Assembly (NCBI GenBank): GCA_950097015.1
Contig: CATNEN010000038.1
Coordinates: 2,047,501-2,111,500, forward strand
DNA length: 64,000 bases
Source of the DNA: Macrostomum hystrix
Taxonomy: Eukaryota > Platyhelminthes > Macrostomidae
Direction of reading: 5' to 3'
Shown one piece after another: positions 11,012 to 22,835 of this stretch. Every line of letters starts with the position of its first letter. Position 1 is the stretch's first letter. The translations under genes were made by a program, and so were the position numbers. Below the pieces are notes generated by a model that was not told the origin of the DNA, ran no database searches, and saw only the letters and a program-made list of their open reading frames with translations.

Positions 11012-14000
11012 TCAGCTTACTGGTAATGCTTCGCCTTCAGCTGCGACTGGCTGATCCGACTGCTGCTGCTGCTGCTGATCAGCTTGGACAGACTGACTGC
11101 TCTCCAGCTGAAAGGTCATAACTGTGACTGCTTAGTCATAACTAAGTGACCAACACCCCAATAGAATGATCCCATCCCAGTAGAAGAATGAACCCATCCC
11201 AGTAGAGTAATGAACCCATCCCAGTAGAAGAATGAACCCATCCCAGTAGAAGAATGAACCCATCCCAGTGGAAGAATGAACCCATCCCAGTAGAAGAATG
11301 AACCCATCCCAGTAGAGTAATGAACCCATCCCAGTAGAAGAATGATCCCATCCCAGTAGAAGAATGAACCCATCCCAGTAGAGTAATGAACCCATCCCAG
11401 TAGAAGAATGATCCCATCCCAGTAGAAGAATGAACCCATCCCAGTAGAGTAATGAACCCATCCCAGTAGAAGAATGATCCCATCCCAGTAGAAGAATGAA
11501 CCCATCCCAGTAGAAGAATGATCCCATCCCAGTAGAAGAATGAACCCATCCCAGTAGAAGAATGATCCCATCACAGTAGAAGAATGAACCCATCCCAGTA
11601 GAAGAATGAACCCATCCCAGTAGAGTAATGAACCCATCCCAGTAGAAGAATGATCCCATCCCAGTAGAAGAATGAACCCATCCCAGTAGAAGAATGAACC
11701 CATCCCAGTAGAGTAATGAACCCATCCCAGTAGAAGAATGATCCCATCCCAGTAGAAGAATGAACCCATCCCAGTAGAAGAATGATCCCATCCCAGTAGA
11801 AGAATGAACCCATCCCAGTAGAGTAATGAACCCATCCCAGTAGAAGAATGATCCCATCCCAGTAGAAGAATGATCCCATCCCAGTAGAAGAATGATCCCA
11901 TCCCAGTAGAATGATGCCATCCCAGTAGAGTAATGAACCCATCCCAGTAGAAGAATGATCCCATCCCAGTAGAAGAATGAACCCATCCCAGTAGAAGAAT
12001 GATCCCATCCCAGTAGAAGAATGAACCCATCCCAGTAGAAGAATGAACCCATCCCAGTAGAATGATGCCATCCCAGTAGAAGAATGAACCCATCCCAGTA
12101 GAGTAATGAACCCATCCCAGTAGAAGAATGATCCCATCCCAGTAGAAGAATGAACCCATCCCAGTAGAAGAATGATCCCATCCCAGTAGAATGATGCCAT
12201 CCCAGTAGAAGAATGATCCCATCCCAGTAGAAGAATGAACCCATCCCAGTAGAAGAATGAACCCATCCCAGTAGAAGAATGAACCCATCCCAGTAGAAGA
12301 ATGATCCCATCCCAGTAGAAGAATGATCCCACCCGAGTAGAAGAATGAACCCATCCCAATAGAGTAATGAACCCATCCCAGTAGAAGAATGATCCTATCC
12401 CAGTTGATCGATACCCATCCCAGTAGAAGAATGAACCCATCCCAGTAGAAGAATGATCCCATCCCAGTAGAATGATCCCATCCCAGTAGAAGAATGATCC
12501 CATCCCAGTAGAATGATGCCATCCCAGTAGAAGAATGATCCCATCCCAGTAGAAGAATGAACCCATCCCAGTAGAAGAATGAACCCATCCCAGTAGAATG
12601 ATGCCATCCCAGTAGAAGAATGAACCCATCCCAGTAGAGTAATGAACCCATCCCAGTAGAAGAATGATCCCATCCCAGTAGAAGAATGAACCCATCCCAG
12701 TAGAAGAATGATCCCATCCCAGTAGAAGAATGAACCCATCCCAGTAGAATAATGATCCCATCCCAGTAGAATAATGATCCCACCCGAGTAGAAGAATGAA
12801 CCCATCCCAATAGAGTAATGAACCCATCCCAGTTGATCGATACCCATCCCAGTAGAATGATCCCATCCCAGTAGAAGAATGATCCCATCCCAGTAGAATG
12901 ATCCCATCCCAGTAGAAGAATGATCCCAGCCCAGTAGAATGATGCCATCCCAGTAGAAGAATGAACCCATCCTAGTAGAAGAATGAACCCATCCCAGTAC
13001 AAGAACGATCTCATCCCAATACAAGAATGATCCCATCCCAGTAGAATGATCCCATCCCAGCACAAGAATGATCCCATCCCAGTAGAGTAGAATCGATACC
13101 GATCCCAGTAGAATGATCCCATCCTAGAAGTAGAATGCATGAGTGACACCTGATGTCTACCCGCCTGAGTGGAATGAGTGACACCTGAAGTCTACCCGCC
13201 TGAGTAGAATGAGTGACACCTGAAGTCCTTAGAAAACCATAAATCGAATCGAAAAAAAGTAAAAGAATCAATGAAAATTCAGGATACACCTATTTTATTC
13301 CTCCAACGTGGCTTTAACTAATAGGAAAATTCTAAAACAATCGTTAGTTCAATAACGCACCTGTTGCAGCCGTTCAAACAGTGTCTGAGACTTGGCTCGC
13401 TCTCCGGACAATTCCGCTTCTAGCCGGGATCGATGCTGGAAATATTTAAATAAAGTGAATGAGGTCAAGATAGGGTGTCGCAAGCAGATAGAGTGGTGGG
13501 ACCTGGACAGCTGAGTGAAAGGATTTAATGTAAATGAGATCTAGACAGGGTGAATGGGATTCAGACAGGGTGAATGGGACTTAGAAAGGGTGGATGGGAC
13601 TTAAAAAGGGTGGATGGGACTTAGAAAGGGTGGATGGGACTTAAAAAGGGTGGATGGGACTTAGAAAGGGTGGATGGGACTTAGAAAGGGTGGATGGGAC
13701 TTAGAAAGGGTGGATGGTAGTTAGACAGGGTGAATGGTACTTAGACAGGGTGAATGGTAGTTAGACAGGGTGAATGGTACTTAGACAGGGTGAATGGTAG
13801 TTAGACAGGGTGAATGGTACTTAGAAAGGGTGGATGGGACTTAAAAAGGGTGGATGGGACTTAGAAAGGGTGGATGGGACTTAGAAAGGGTGGATGGGAC
13901 TTAGAAAGGGTGGATGGGACTTAGAAAGGGTGGATGGGACTTAGAAAGGGTGGATGGGACTTAGAAAGGGTGGATGGGACTTAGAAAGGGTGGATGGGAC

Positions 14001-17000
14001 TTAGAAAGGGTGGATGGTAGTTAGACAGGGTGAATGGTACTTAGAAAGGGTGGATGGGATCCAGACAGGGTGAATTGGACTTAGAAAGGGTGGATGGGAC
14101 TTAGAAAGGGTGGATGAGACTTAGAAAGGGTGGATGGGACTTAGAAAGGGTGGATGGGACTTAGAAAGGTCGGATGGGATCCAGACAGGGTGAATTGGAC
14201 TTAGAAAGGGTGGATGGGACTTAGAAAGGGTGGATGGGACTTAGAAAGGGTGGATGAGACTTAGAAAGGGTGGATGGGACTTAGAAAGGGTGGATGAGAC
14301 TTAGAAAGGGTGGATGGGACTTAGAAAGGGTGGATGGGACTTAGAAAGGGTGGATGGTAGTTAGACAGGGTGAATGGTACTTAGAAAGGGTGGATGGGAT
14401 CCAGACAGGGTGAATTGGACTTAGAAAGGGTGGATGGGACTTAGAAAGGGTGGATGGGACTTAGAAAGGGTGGATGAGACTTAGAAAGGGTGGATGGGAC
14501 TTAGAAAGGGTGGATGAGACTTAGAAAGGGTGGATGGGACTTAGAAAGGGTGGATGGGACTTAGAAAGGGTGGATGGTAGTTAGACAGGGTGAATGGTAC
14601 TTAGACAGGGTGAATGGTAGTTAGACAGGGTGAATGGTACTTAGACAGGGTGAATGGTACTTAGACAGGGTGAATGGTAGTTAGACAAGGTGAATGGTAG
14701 TTAGACAGGGTGAATGGTACTTAGACAGGGTGAATGGTACTTAGACAGGGTGAATTGGACTTAGAGTGAATGGGATGCAGACAGGGTGGATGGGATCCAG
14801 ACAGGGTGAATTGGACTTAGAGTGAATGGGATGCAGATAGGGTGGATGGGATCCAGACAGGGTGAATTGGACTTAGGGTGAATGGTACTTAGACAGGGTA
14901 AATTGGACTTAGGGTGAATGGGATTCAGACAGGATGAATGGGACTTAGAAAGGGTGGATGGGACTTAAAAAGGGTGGATGGGACTTAGAAAGGGTGGATG
15001 GGACTTAGAAAGGGTGGATGGGACTTAGAAAGGGTGGATGGGACTTAGAAAGGGTGGATGGGACTTAGAAAGGGTGGATGGGACTTAGAAAGGGTGGATG
15101 GGACTTAGAAAGGGTGGATGGGATGCAGACAGGGTGAATGGGGCCTATATAGAATAGATAAAACTTAGATAAATATGTAATGGACCAAACCTCGATGGGC
15201 AAGCTGAGATAGCTAATAAATGGGATATGAGGAGTACAAATGAATAGGAAAAGCACAGCCAGCAAAGCGACTAAAACAGACTGACCTCGCTCTCCTTATC
15301 GCAGTTGCCTTTAGCGGCCTTCAGTTGTTCAGTAAGTCCAGCCAGTTGCTGCTCAAGCTGAAGCAGGTAAAATAAAATGGGAAATATACGAGTAATTGCC
15401 AGAGCTGGACACTTGTGGATACCAAACCACGCATAAAGACAAAAATGCTCACCGCCTGCTTGACCGGCTCAACGGCATTCAAGGCGGATTTGAACTGCTC
15501 ACACTCGGCCTCGGCGGATTTCAACGCGTTGCGCCACTTGTTCTCCTCCTCTTCAACAGAGTGCTCCAACTTTTTGAGCACAGATTCTGAGTACTCCAAA
15601 GCTGACTTGTGCTTAGCAACCTCCTGCGAGGCGATCGATTCGCGCTCAGCGGCGTTTCGCTCCGCTGCCGACAACTGCTCACGAAGACTGGAGGTTTCCG
15701 CCTGTGATCTGGCAGCTTCCTCCTTGGCGCTGGAAAGTTCCGCCTGTGCTCTGGCAGCTTCCTCCTTGGAATTGGAAAGTTCCGCCTGTGCTCTAGCAGC
15801 TTCCTCCTTGGCGCTGGAAAGTTCCGCCTGTGCTCTGGCAGCTTCCTCCTTGGCGCTGGAAAGTTCCGCCTGTGCTCTGGCAGCTTCCTCCTTGGCGCTG
15901 GAAAGTTCCGCCTGTGCTCTAGCAGCTTCCTCCTTGGAATTGGAAAGTTCCGCCTGTGCTCTAGCAGCTTCCTCCTTGGAATTGGAAAGTTCCGCCTGTG
16001 CTCTAGCAGCTTCCTCCTTGGAATTGGAAAGTTCCGCCTGTGCTCTAGCAGCTTCCTCCTTGGCGCTGGAAAGTTCCGCCTGTGCTCTAGCAGCTTCCTC
16101 CTTGGAATTGGAAAGTTCCGCCTGTGCTCTAGCAGCTTCCTCCTTGGAATTGGAAAGTTCCGCCTGTGCTCTAGCAGCTTCCTCCTTGGAATTGGAAAGT
16201 TCCGCCTGTGCTCTAGCAGCTTCCTCCTTGGCGCTGGAAAGTTCCGCCTGTGCTCTGGCAGCTTCCTCCTTGGCGCTGGAAAGTTCCGCCTGTGCTCTGG
16301 CAGCTTCCTCCTTGGCGCTGGAAAGTTCCGCTTTAACATCGGAAGCTTCCGTCTGGAAGCGAGCAGCTTGAGCAAGAGCAGCTTGTTCATGCTTGGCCCG
16401 CTCGGCTTTGAGCGCCATGAGCTCAGCCTGAATGGCCAGCCTATCGGATTCGGCTTGGCTGGCGCGGTTGTCAGCCTGTCGCAGGGCGTCCTGGAAAATG
16501 CATTAGAAAAAAGCGCGCGAATTTGAAATTTCATATTCAAAGAAAACTAAGCCATAAAGCTAAGACTGAATCTCACAAAAATGTAGCATAAAAATAGTGA
16601 ATAAGCAATGAGTGAACTATTCTTTGCAGAATTAGAATTAAATAAAATAGCGACCCACTAGCTTCTGATAAGGCAGAGGTAAAGAAAAAACACAGATAAA
16701 AATGCAAGATCGTTGAATTGTGCAGACGGCAGACAAACTTAAGCGGTCGATAATTTGCACCAGACCTCATAGAAAGCGGCGTCAGCACAAACGGCGCAAG
16801 TACACGCGAACACAGTGTGCTGCTTGTTCAACACATAAATAAAACCTTAGAAAAATTGTAATTACCCTAAAAGTCATGCCAATGAAACATTTTAAAGTAC
16901 CTTGCAACACATAATGAAAGTAAATATTGGAAGCTTAGTAAGTCTTTATTAGATTAAAAATAAGTTAATACAAGACTTAATTTTTGAGTAGATTTAGCTC

Positions 17001-20000
17001 GTATAGCAAATGAAACATCGGAGGACATAGTTAGGTAGTTGCTGGAGCTAGTACTGGAGTAGATGGTAGGGTAGTTTAAAGTAGATAATGGAGTAGAGTG
17101 CGATAGTTTGTGAAGTAGTCACTGTGGTGGCTTGTGAAGTAGTCACTGTGGTGGCTTGTGAAGTAGTCACTGTGGTGGTTTGTGAAGTAGTCACTGTGGT
17201 GGTTTGTGAAGTAGTCACTGTGGTGGTTTGTGAAGTAGTCACTGTGGTGGTTTGTGAAGTAGTCACTGTGGTGGCTTGTGAAGTAGTCACTGTGGTGGTT
17301 TGTGAAGTAGTCACTGTGGTGGTTTGAAGTAGTCACTGTGGTGGCTTGTGAAGTAGTCACTGTGGTGGTTTGTGAAGTAGTCACTGTGGTGGTTTGTGAA
17401 GTAGTCACTGTGGTGGTTTGTGAAGTAGTCACTGTGGTGGTTTGTGAAGTAGATGCTGTGGTGGCTTGTGAAGTAGTCACTGTGGTGGTTTGTGAAGTAG
17501 TCACTGTGGTGGTTTGAAGTAGTCACTGTGGTGGTTTGTGAAGTAGTCACTGTGGTGGTTTGTGAAGTAGTCACTGTGGTGGTTTGTGAAGTAGTCACTG
17601 TGGTGGTTTGTGAAGTAGTCACTGTGGTGGTTTGTGAAGTAGTCACTGTGGTGGTTTGTGAAGTAGTCACTGTGGTGGTTTGTGAAGTAGTCACTGTGGT
17701 GGCTTGTGAAGTAGTCACTGTGGTGGCTTGTGAAGTAGTCACTGTGGTGGTTTGTGAAGTAGTCACTGGTGGTTTGTGAAGTAGTCACTGTGGTGGTTTG
17801 TGAAGTAGTCACTGTGGTGGTTTGTGAAGTAGTCACTGTGGTGGCTTGTGAAGTAGTCACTGTGGTGGTTTGTGAAGTAGTCACTGGTGGTTTGAAGTAG
17901 TCACTGTGGTGGTTTGTGAAGTAGTCACTGTGGTGGTTTGTGAAGTAGTCACTGTGGTGGTTTGAAGTAGTCACTGTGGTGGTTTGTGAAGTAGTCACTG
18001 TGGTGGTTTGTGAAGTAGATGCTGTGGTGGCTTGTGAAGTAGTCACTGTGGTGGTTTGTGAAGTAGTCACTGTGGTGGTTTGAAGTAGTCACTGTGGTGG
18101 TTTGTGAAGTAGTCACTGTGGTGGTTTGTGAAGTAGTCACTGTGGTGGTTTGTGAAGTAGTCACTGTGGTGGTTTGTGAAGTAGTCACTGTGGTGGTTTG
18201 TGAAGTAGTCACTGTGGTGGCTTGTGAAGTAGATGCTGTGGTGGTTTGAAGTAGTCAATGTGGTGGTTTGTGAAGTAGTCACTGTGGTGGTTTGTGAAGT
18301 AGTCACTGTGGTGGTTTGTGAAGTAGTCACTGTGGTGGTTTGAAGTAGTCAATGTGGTGGTTTGTGAAGTAGTCACTGTGGTGGTTTGTGAAGTAGTCAC
18401 TGTGGTGGTTTGAAGTAGTCACTGTGGTGGTTTGTGAAGTAGTCACTGTGGTGGTTTGTGAAGTAGTCACTGTGGTGGTTTGTGAAGTAGTCACTGTGGT
18501 GGTTTGTGAAGTAGTCACTGTGGTGGTTTGTGAAGTAGTCACTGTGGTGGTTTGTGAAGTAGTCACTGTGGTGGCTTGTGAAGTAGATGCTGTGGTGGCT
18601 TGTGAAGTAGTCACTGTGGTGGTTTGTGAAGTAGTCACTGTTTGTGAAGTAGATACTGTGGTGGTTTGTGAAGTAGTCACTGTGGTGGCTTGTGAAGTAG
18701 ATGCTGTGGTGGTTTGTGAAGTAGTCACTGTGGTGGTTTGTGAAGTAGATACTGTGGTGGTTTGTGAAGTAGTCACTGTGGTGGCTTGTGAAGTAGTCAC
18801 TGTGGTGGTTTGTGAAGTAGTCACATCGGTGGTTTGTGAAATAAATACTGGAGTAGATATTAAGGTAGTTAATGAAATCAGAATTGCATTATGAAAAAAA
18901 TGATATTAAAAAGGACTCAGAATTAAAAATCGCACCTGAATAGTCCAGTTCTTCTCGCGCAGTTCATCATTCTTGGTTCGCAAGGCGGTCAGCTCGTCGG
19001 AGCTGACGCCGGCCCCTTCGCTGACGGTGCAGGCTGACTCCAGAGCAGCGATGCGATTTTCACGATCCACGAGAGCCTGCTGCAGACTGCCAACCTCCTG
19101 GTCCAGCCGGCTCAATCGTTTCAGAGATTCAGTCAGGCGGCACTCGACCTCGCGAGCGGAGCACTTCTCATTGGCTAGATCAAGGCGAACCGATTCCAAC
19201 TCTGACTGACGCCTGGCCAGCTCAGACTCAACCACCTGAGTGGAATAGTGTGACAGCTGTGACATCTGAGTAAGGCTAGCTTCTCCACAGGACTGTGTCA
19301 GTTTTAACACAGTAATACCCTATAATCTGAGGTCATGAATCTAGGATCATCATTCCAGTCTGAGGTCATGAATCTAGGATCATCATTCCAGTCTGAGGTC
19401 ATGAATCTAGGATCATGAGTTCAGTCTGAGGTCATGAATCTAGGATCATCATTCCAGTCTGAGGTCATGAATCTAGGATCATCATTCCAGTCTGAGGTCA
19501 TGAATCTAGGATCATCATTCCAGTCTGAGGTCATGAATCTAGGATCATGAGTTCAGTCTGAGGTCATGAATCTAGGATCATCATTCCAGTCTGAGGTCAT
19601 GAATCTAGGATCATGAGTTCAGTCTGAGGTAATGAATCTAGGATCATCATTCCAGTCTGAGGTCATGAATCTAGGATCATCAGTTCAGTCTGAGGTCATG
19701 AATCTAGGATCATCATTCCAGTCTGAGGTCATGAATCTAGGATCATCAGTCCAGTCGAATGTCTATAAGCCTGCATGATTTCATCAGTGGTAGAAAATGT
19801 CCACTGCAGCGACTTTTACCTCGCAGCGACTCCGCGCCACTTCCAGCTGCTGGGCCGCATTAGAAGCCGATTCCGTGACAGCGGCTCTGGCGACGGAAGC
19901 CTGCAACTCCTGCTGAAGCTGTTCAACGCGTCGTTTAAGCTCATCGCAGGCGGCGCGAGCGGCCTGAGCAGCTTCGGCTTCGCTGCGGAGTCGGCTAACA

Positions 20001-22287
20001 TCGCCGGCTAGACGGGCCTCAGACTTTTTCAGCGCATCAGCCAAACGCTGGCGCTCCAATTCCAGCGATTTGTTCTCGGAGATCTTCTTAGTGAACTCCT
20101 GCTGCATCAGGCTGTAGGCGGCGGCCTGCGACTGGTTGCGCTGCAGCTCGGCCTGGGCAGCCTGGGTGTGGGGTGAGGCACAACAGCTGCTTATTGTTAC
20201 TTTCAGGCAGTAGATTACACAGCTCACCATTGCAGATTATTGTTTGTATATAGGCTGATCAGTTTTATATTATACAGATTTGTTTACATTCTGGCGGATC
20301 GGCAAAATATCTGACTAAAGTGGGATCTGAACCGTGTTAATGGCAAGATCGACCTTGCTGACGCATAGACATAGTTGGGTCATAAGCGGATCTACATAGG
20401 GTCTACATTGGCGGATCTGTATAGATAGGTCATAAGCGGATCTATATAGATGGGTCATAAACGGATCTACATGGGTCATAAGCGGATCTATATAGATGGG
20501 TCATAAACGGATCTACATGGGTCATAAGCGGATCTATATAGATGGGTCATAAACGGATCTACATGGGTCATAAGCGGATCTATATAGATAGGTCATAAAC
20601 GGATCTACATGGGTCATAAGCGGATCTATATAGATGGGTCACGAAGGGATTAATAACAAGCTCTTACATGTAATAAGCTATGCATTAAGCATATGCACAG
20701 GTGGGTCAAAAATCATGACTCATGATAAGCTTAAACGTCAGTCCTAAATCTTCTAACCCATTATTTACATAGCCTCTCATGTCTCACACATCAGCCATTG
20801 TATTACATTTAAAAATGATTACATGTTGTAGGCTTATATAAACGTACGTTAGATACACCTCTGTGGGTTTATAATTCACTAATTATATTTTTATCCACAG
20901 CTGATTTTGTAGAAACTTTGGCATCAAATTAGCTCACCTGCAGTTGGCTAAGGGCCTCCTGCAGCCGCTGATGATGCCCGACAGCGTCCTGCTGAGCCCG
21001 CTGACGATCGGCGACAGCCAGCGCCAGCTGCTCCCGTCCGGTGGCGATCTGGCGATCCAGCTGGGCTCGCAGGACCTCGGCCTCCGAGCGTAGAGCGGCA
21101 GCAGTGCTGGGCGTGACACCGCCCAGGCCTTCAATGAGGGCCTCGGTGCGGCAGCCCGTGGCAGTGCTGATTCGGCGCAGAAGGCGCTGCGTCGGCGAGG
21201 CGGGCCGACCGTCCGGCAGGAACTCATCGTCTTCGTTATCGTCAGCGGCTCCGCCATTGTTTAATTCGCTGTTGTTGTGGACGACTGCGGCGGCAAAGGC
21301 GACGCCACCGCCACTTTTTCTAGCGGCTTTGCTGGAACCATGCGACTGCTGCTGCGGCTGCTGTGGATGCGGCGGTGCCTTTGATGTCGGCTTAGCGAAC
21401 ACTTTGGCAACTTCAGCGTCTTCAGCGGAAGTGAAAGCAGCAACTGGCTCCAAGTCTGTGGCTAGTGGGTGCTGCTGCTGCTTTGACTTTTGACCAGCTT
21501 TCTGGCTCTTTGATTTCTTGCTGGCACCTGAATATACAAGTACAGTATTTTGTTTGCTTTAATAAAAGCAGCATTTGTATTAAGTAATATGAGAATAGAG
21601 AAACACACCAGCGGATAAACTGGCGGACACGGCTGCCGCGGCGGTTTCGTTAACTTCAACCGAGTTGCGCCTGTGCAGATCGAGATCGTCAACCACCGGC
21701 TTCAGGTGCGGATAAACGATGGTCTCTTCAACCACCGGCGAATGCTCGTCCTTGTTCAATAATATGGGCTTCGGTGCGGCACCCTGCGGTCCGGCGGAGC
21801 CAGATTTGCCACTGCTCTGCCTGGAAGTCTTGCGCTTGCGAACCTCCTGCTGCTGCGAGGCGGCTAGGATGGCAGCTGTCGGCTCGTCCGACACTTCGAT
21901 GATCTCGGGCTCCAGCTCGATTTCGACCATCTTGACGCCGCGCTCAGCGTGCTGCTGCTGCTGCTCCGAGCTAGACGCCGCAGGCTGAGGAGCAACGGAG
22001 GCGGTAGCAGCAGCAGCAGCAGCTTTCTTCTGCTTGGCGGCAGCCTTCTTAGCCGCTTTCTTAGCATCCTTATCCTTTGAGCCCCCGCTGCTGCCAGCAG
22101 ATCCGGAGCCAGTGGAGTGCGTGCCCTGGTGGTGATGCTGCGACCCGCTAGGCGGATAATGCAAACCACCCACCGGCTGCTTATCTGTCTGACCATCGGC
22201 TTGGATGCTGCGGAAGATAGCGAACATCAGCAGGCCAACAACCACAGTAAAGACCAGGCCGAATAGAGCCAATTCCAGTCCAGTCAT
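11012..22287 (-). CDS. RRBP1/kinectin-like ER membrane coiled-coil protein
   Basis: Eight coding exons on minus: 21609-22287, 20938-21527, 19820-20161, 18936-19235, 15453-16490, 15286-15357, 13361-13435 and 11012-11107. All borders are GT-AG and the phases sum to 3192 nt, giving 1063 residues. An uncleaved hydrophobic anchor (residues about 6-25, LALFGLVFTVVVGLLMFAIF) is followed by a Lys/Ala-rich stretch near 75-97, an ILLNKDE motif, and then Ala/Glu/Arg-rich coiled coil to the end. Exon 5 adds fifteen 14-residue repeats (residues about 691-900). This layout is that of p180/RRBP1 and kinectin, ER proteins that bind ribosomes, microtubules or kinesin; that role is inferred from layout, not strong identity. 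The last exon ends in a Gln6 run and a TGA that overlaps a good donor (CCA|GTAAGC), so a longer form cannot be excluded. Confidence 0.72.
11150..13137 (-). repeat. 22-bp minisatellite in RRBP1-like intron 7
   Basis: About 90 copies of a 22-bp unit built on cccatcccagtagaagaatg (+), with 19-bp variants lacking one aag. Three units equal 66 bases, so frames of several hundred codons stay open on minus in all phases (one of 677 codons). They are low-complexity artefacts inside the intron between the exons at 13361 and 11107. Confidence 0.95.
13138..13228. repeat. 35-bp repeat, 2.5 copies
   Basis: Short array with gagtgacacctgaagtct cores directly abutting the 22-bp array, still in intron 7 of the RRBP1-like gene. 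Confidence 0.8.
13545..15142 (+). repeat. 20-bp minisatellite in RRBP1-like intron 6
   Basis: About 80 copies of ggacttagaaagggtggatg with variant classes (ggtagttagacagggtgaat, ggatccagacagggtgaatt) that come in blocks. A block of about 300 bp at roughly 14050-14360 recurs at roughly 14350-14590, showing segmental amplification. Confidence 0.95.
15702..16331 (-). repeat. Coding 42-bp repeat: fifteen 14-residue coiled-coil units
   Basis: Within exon 5 of the RRBP1-like gene. Each 42-bp unit encodes AELSSAKEEAARAQ or AELSNSKEEAARAQ (15 units; the last ends ARSQ). Fourteen residues equal two heptads, so unit gain or loss keeps the coiled coil in register. In coding order the types are S S S N N N S N N N S S S N S (S = SSAK, N = NSK), which implies block duplication. 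The near-identical DNA points to recent amplification or conversion. Confidence 0.95.
17104..18852 (+). repeat. 24-bp minisatellite in RRBP1-like intron 4
   Basis: About 73 copies of a 24-bp unit containing gtagtcactgtggtggtttg, with 21-bp (tgt lost) and agatgctg variants. Twenty-four is divisible by three, so Thr/Ser/Gln-rich frames stay open on minus without coding meaning. Confidence 0.95.
19320..19755. repeat. 33-bp minisatellite in RRBP1-like intron 3
   Basis: Thirteen copies of a 33-bp unit with ctgaggtcatgaatctagga as its core; the second half varies (tcatcattccagt, tcatgagttcagt). There are no unique spacers, so it is not a CRISPR-type array. Confidence 0.95.
20375..20645. repeat. 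46-bp composite minisatellite in RRBP1-like intron 2
   Basis: About 5.5 copies of a composite of two related subunits, gggtcataagcggatctata (plus tagat) and gggtcataaacggatctaca (plus t), alternating. It lies in the intron between exons 20161 and 20938. Confidence 0.9.
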
Positions 22288-22303
22288 GCCTGAGCCTGAC
22301 ACT
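22288..22303 (-). promoter_or_regulatory. 3' splice acceptor just before RRBP1-like start codon
   Basis: On minus, atttgcag precedes tgtcaggctcaggc and the ATG at 22285-22287. The first coding exon therefore begins at 22301 after a splice, either to an upstream 5' UTR exon or to a trans-spliced leader. I found no convincing upstream exon. Confidence 0.5.
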
Positions 22304-22689
22304 GCAAATGTCCATGGGCAAACAAATATTGACTTAATTAAAATATACTTTAATAAAACTGTTTACAGCCCTCACAGAATCGTGACAGTGAATTAGTTAA
22401 CAATTATGACATTTTGAGCATTTAATGTCATATGGCACTGAAGTATTAATGTTTAGTTTCTTATTGCCAAATTGTAGGTAGGGCAAGTTAAAATTAAAAA
22501 GTCATGTTTTTATGTTTTTTAAAGAAATCAATGAAACAATTGCTATTATGAAGGTAAAATTATCTCAGTTGTCTACCCATTTTTCATGTTCTGGACTATT
22601 TTCATCAATTTTATACCTAGTTAGAATTATAAAAACTTTTCTCCTTAACAACAATAATAACTAGACATAAATAGGGCTTTTAAGATTTA
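22304..22689. other. Upstream region of RRBP1-like gene, nothing recognised
   Basis: AT-rich unique DNA. No TATA-like element or UTR exon that I can support. Confidence 0.4.
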
Positions 22690-22835
22690 TTTGGAGACCA
22701 TAACATATAAATAAATGCTTACAAGAGGCACATTATTTAGTGTTGCTAGACCTATAGCCAGCAAGCAGGCAATTCTGCTCATTCTGCTAACTCCTGAAGA
22801 CACATGCACACAGATACTATACACAGGCACACACA
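22690..22835 (-). mobile_element. SINE family A, truncated copy 3
   Basis: The minus strand matches the 3' half of the SINE at 31731-32103 (tatctgtgtgc...cagaat...ggctataggtctag...aatgtgcc) at perhaps 75-80 percent by eye. The tRNA-like head is missing. Confidence 0.65.

Noticed and set aside
11116-13149. Open frames of 414-677 codons on minus rich in Gly/Trp/Ser/Phe
   Set aside because: They are the 22-bp minisatellite read in three frames at once; all frames are open because the unit has no stops. They lie inside an intron.
15415-16371. A 318-codon Ser/Ala/Leu frame on + opposite RRBP1-like exon 5
   Set aside because: Mirror of the 42-bp coding repeat; the minus frame has splice sites and coiled-coil character, this one has neither.
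17048-18824. Several Thr/Ser/Gln repeat frames (mucin-like look)
   Set aside because: 24-bp intronic minisatellite read on minus. Frames change wherever a 21-bp variant occurs, with no selection for one frame.
19320-19755. Regular 33-bp repeats that could suggest a CRISPR array
   Set aside because: Units are contiguous with no unique spacers, in a eukaryotic intron.
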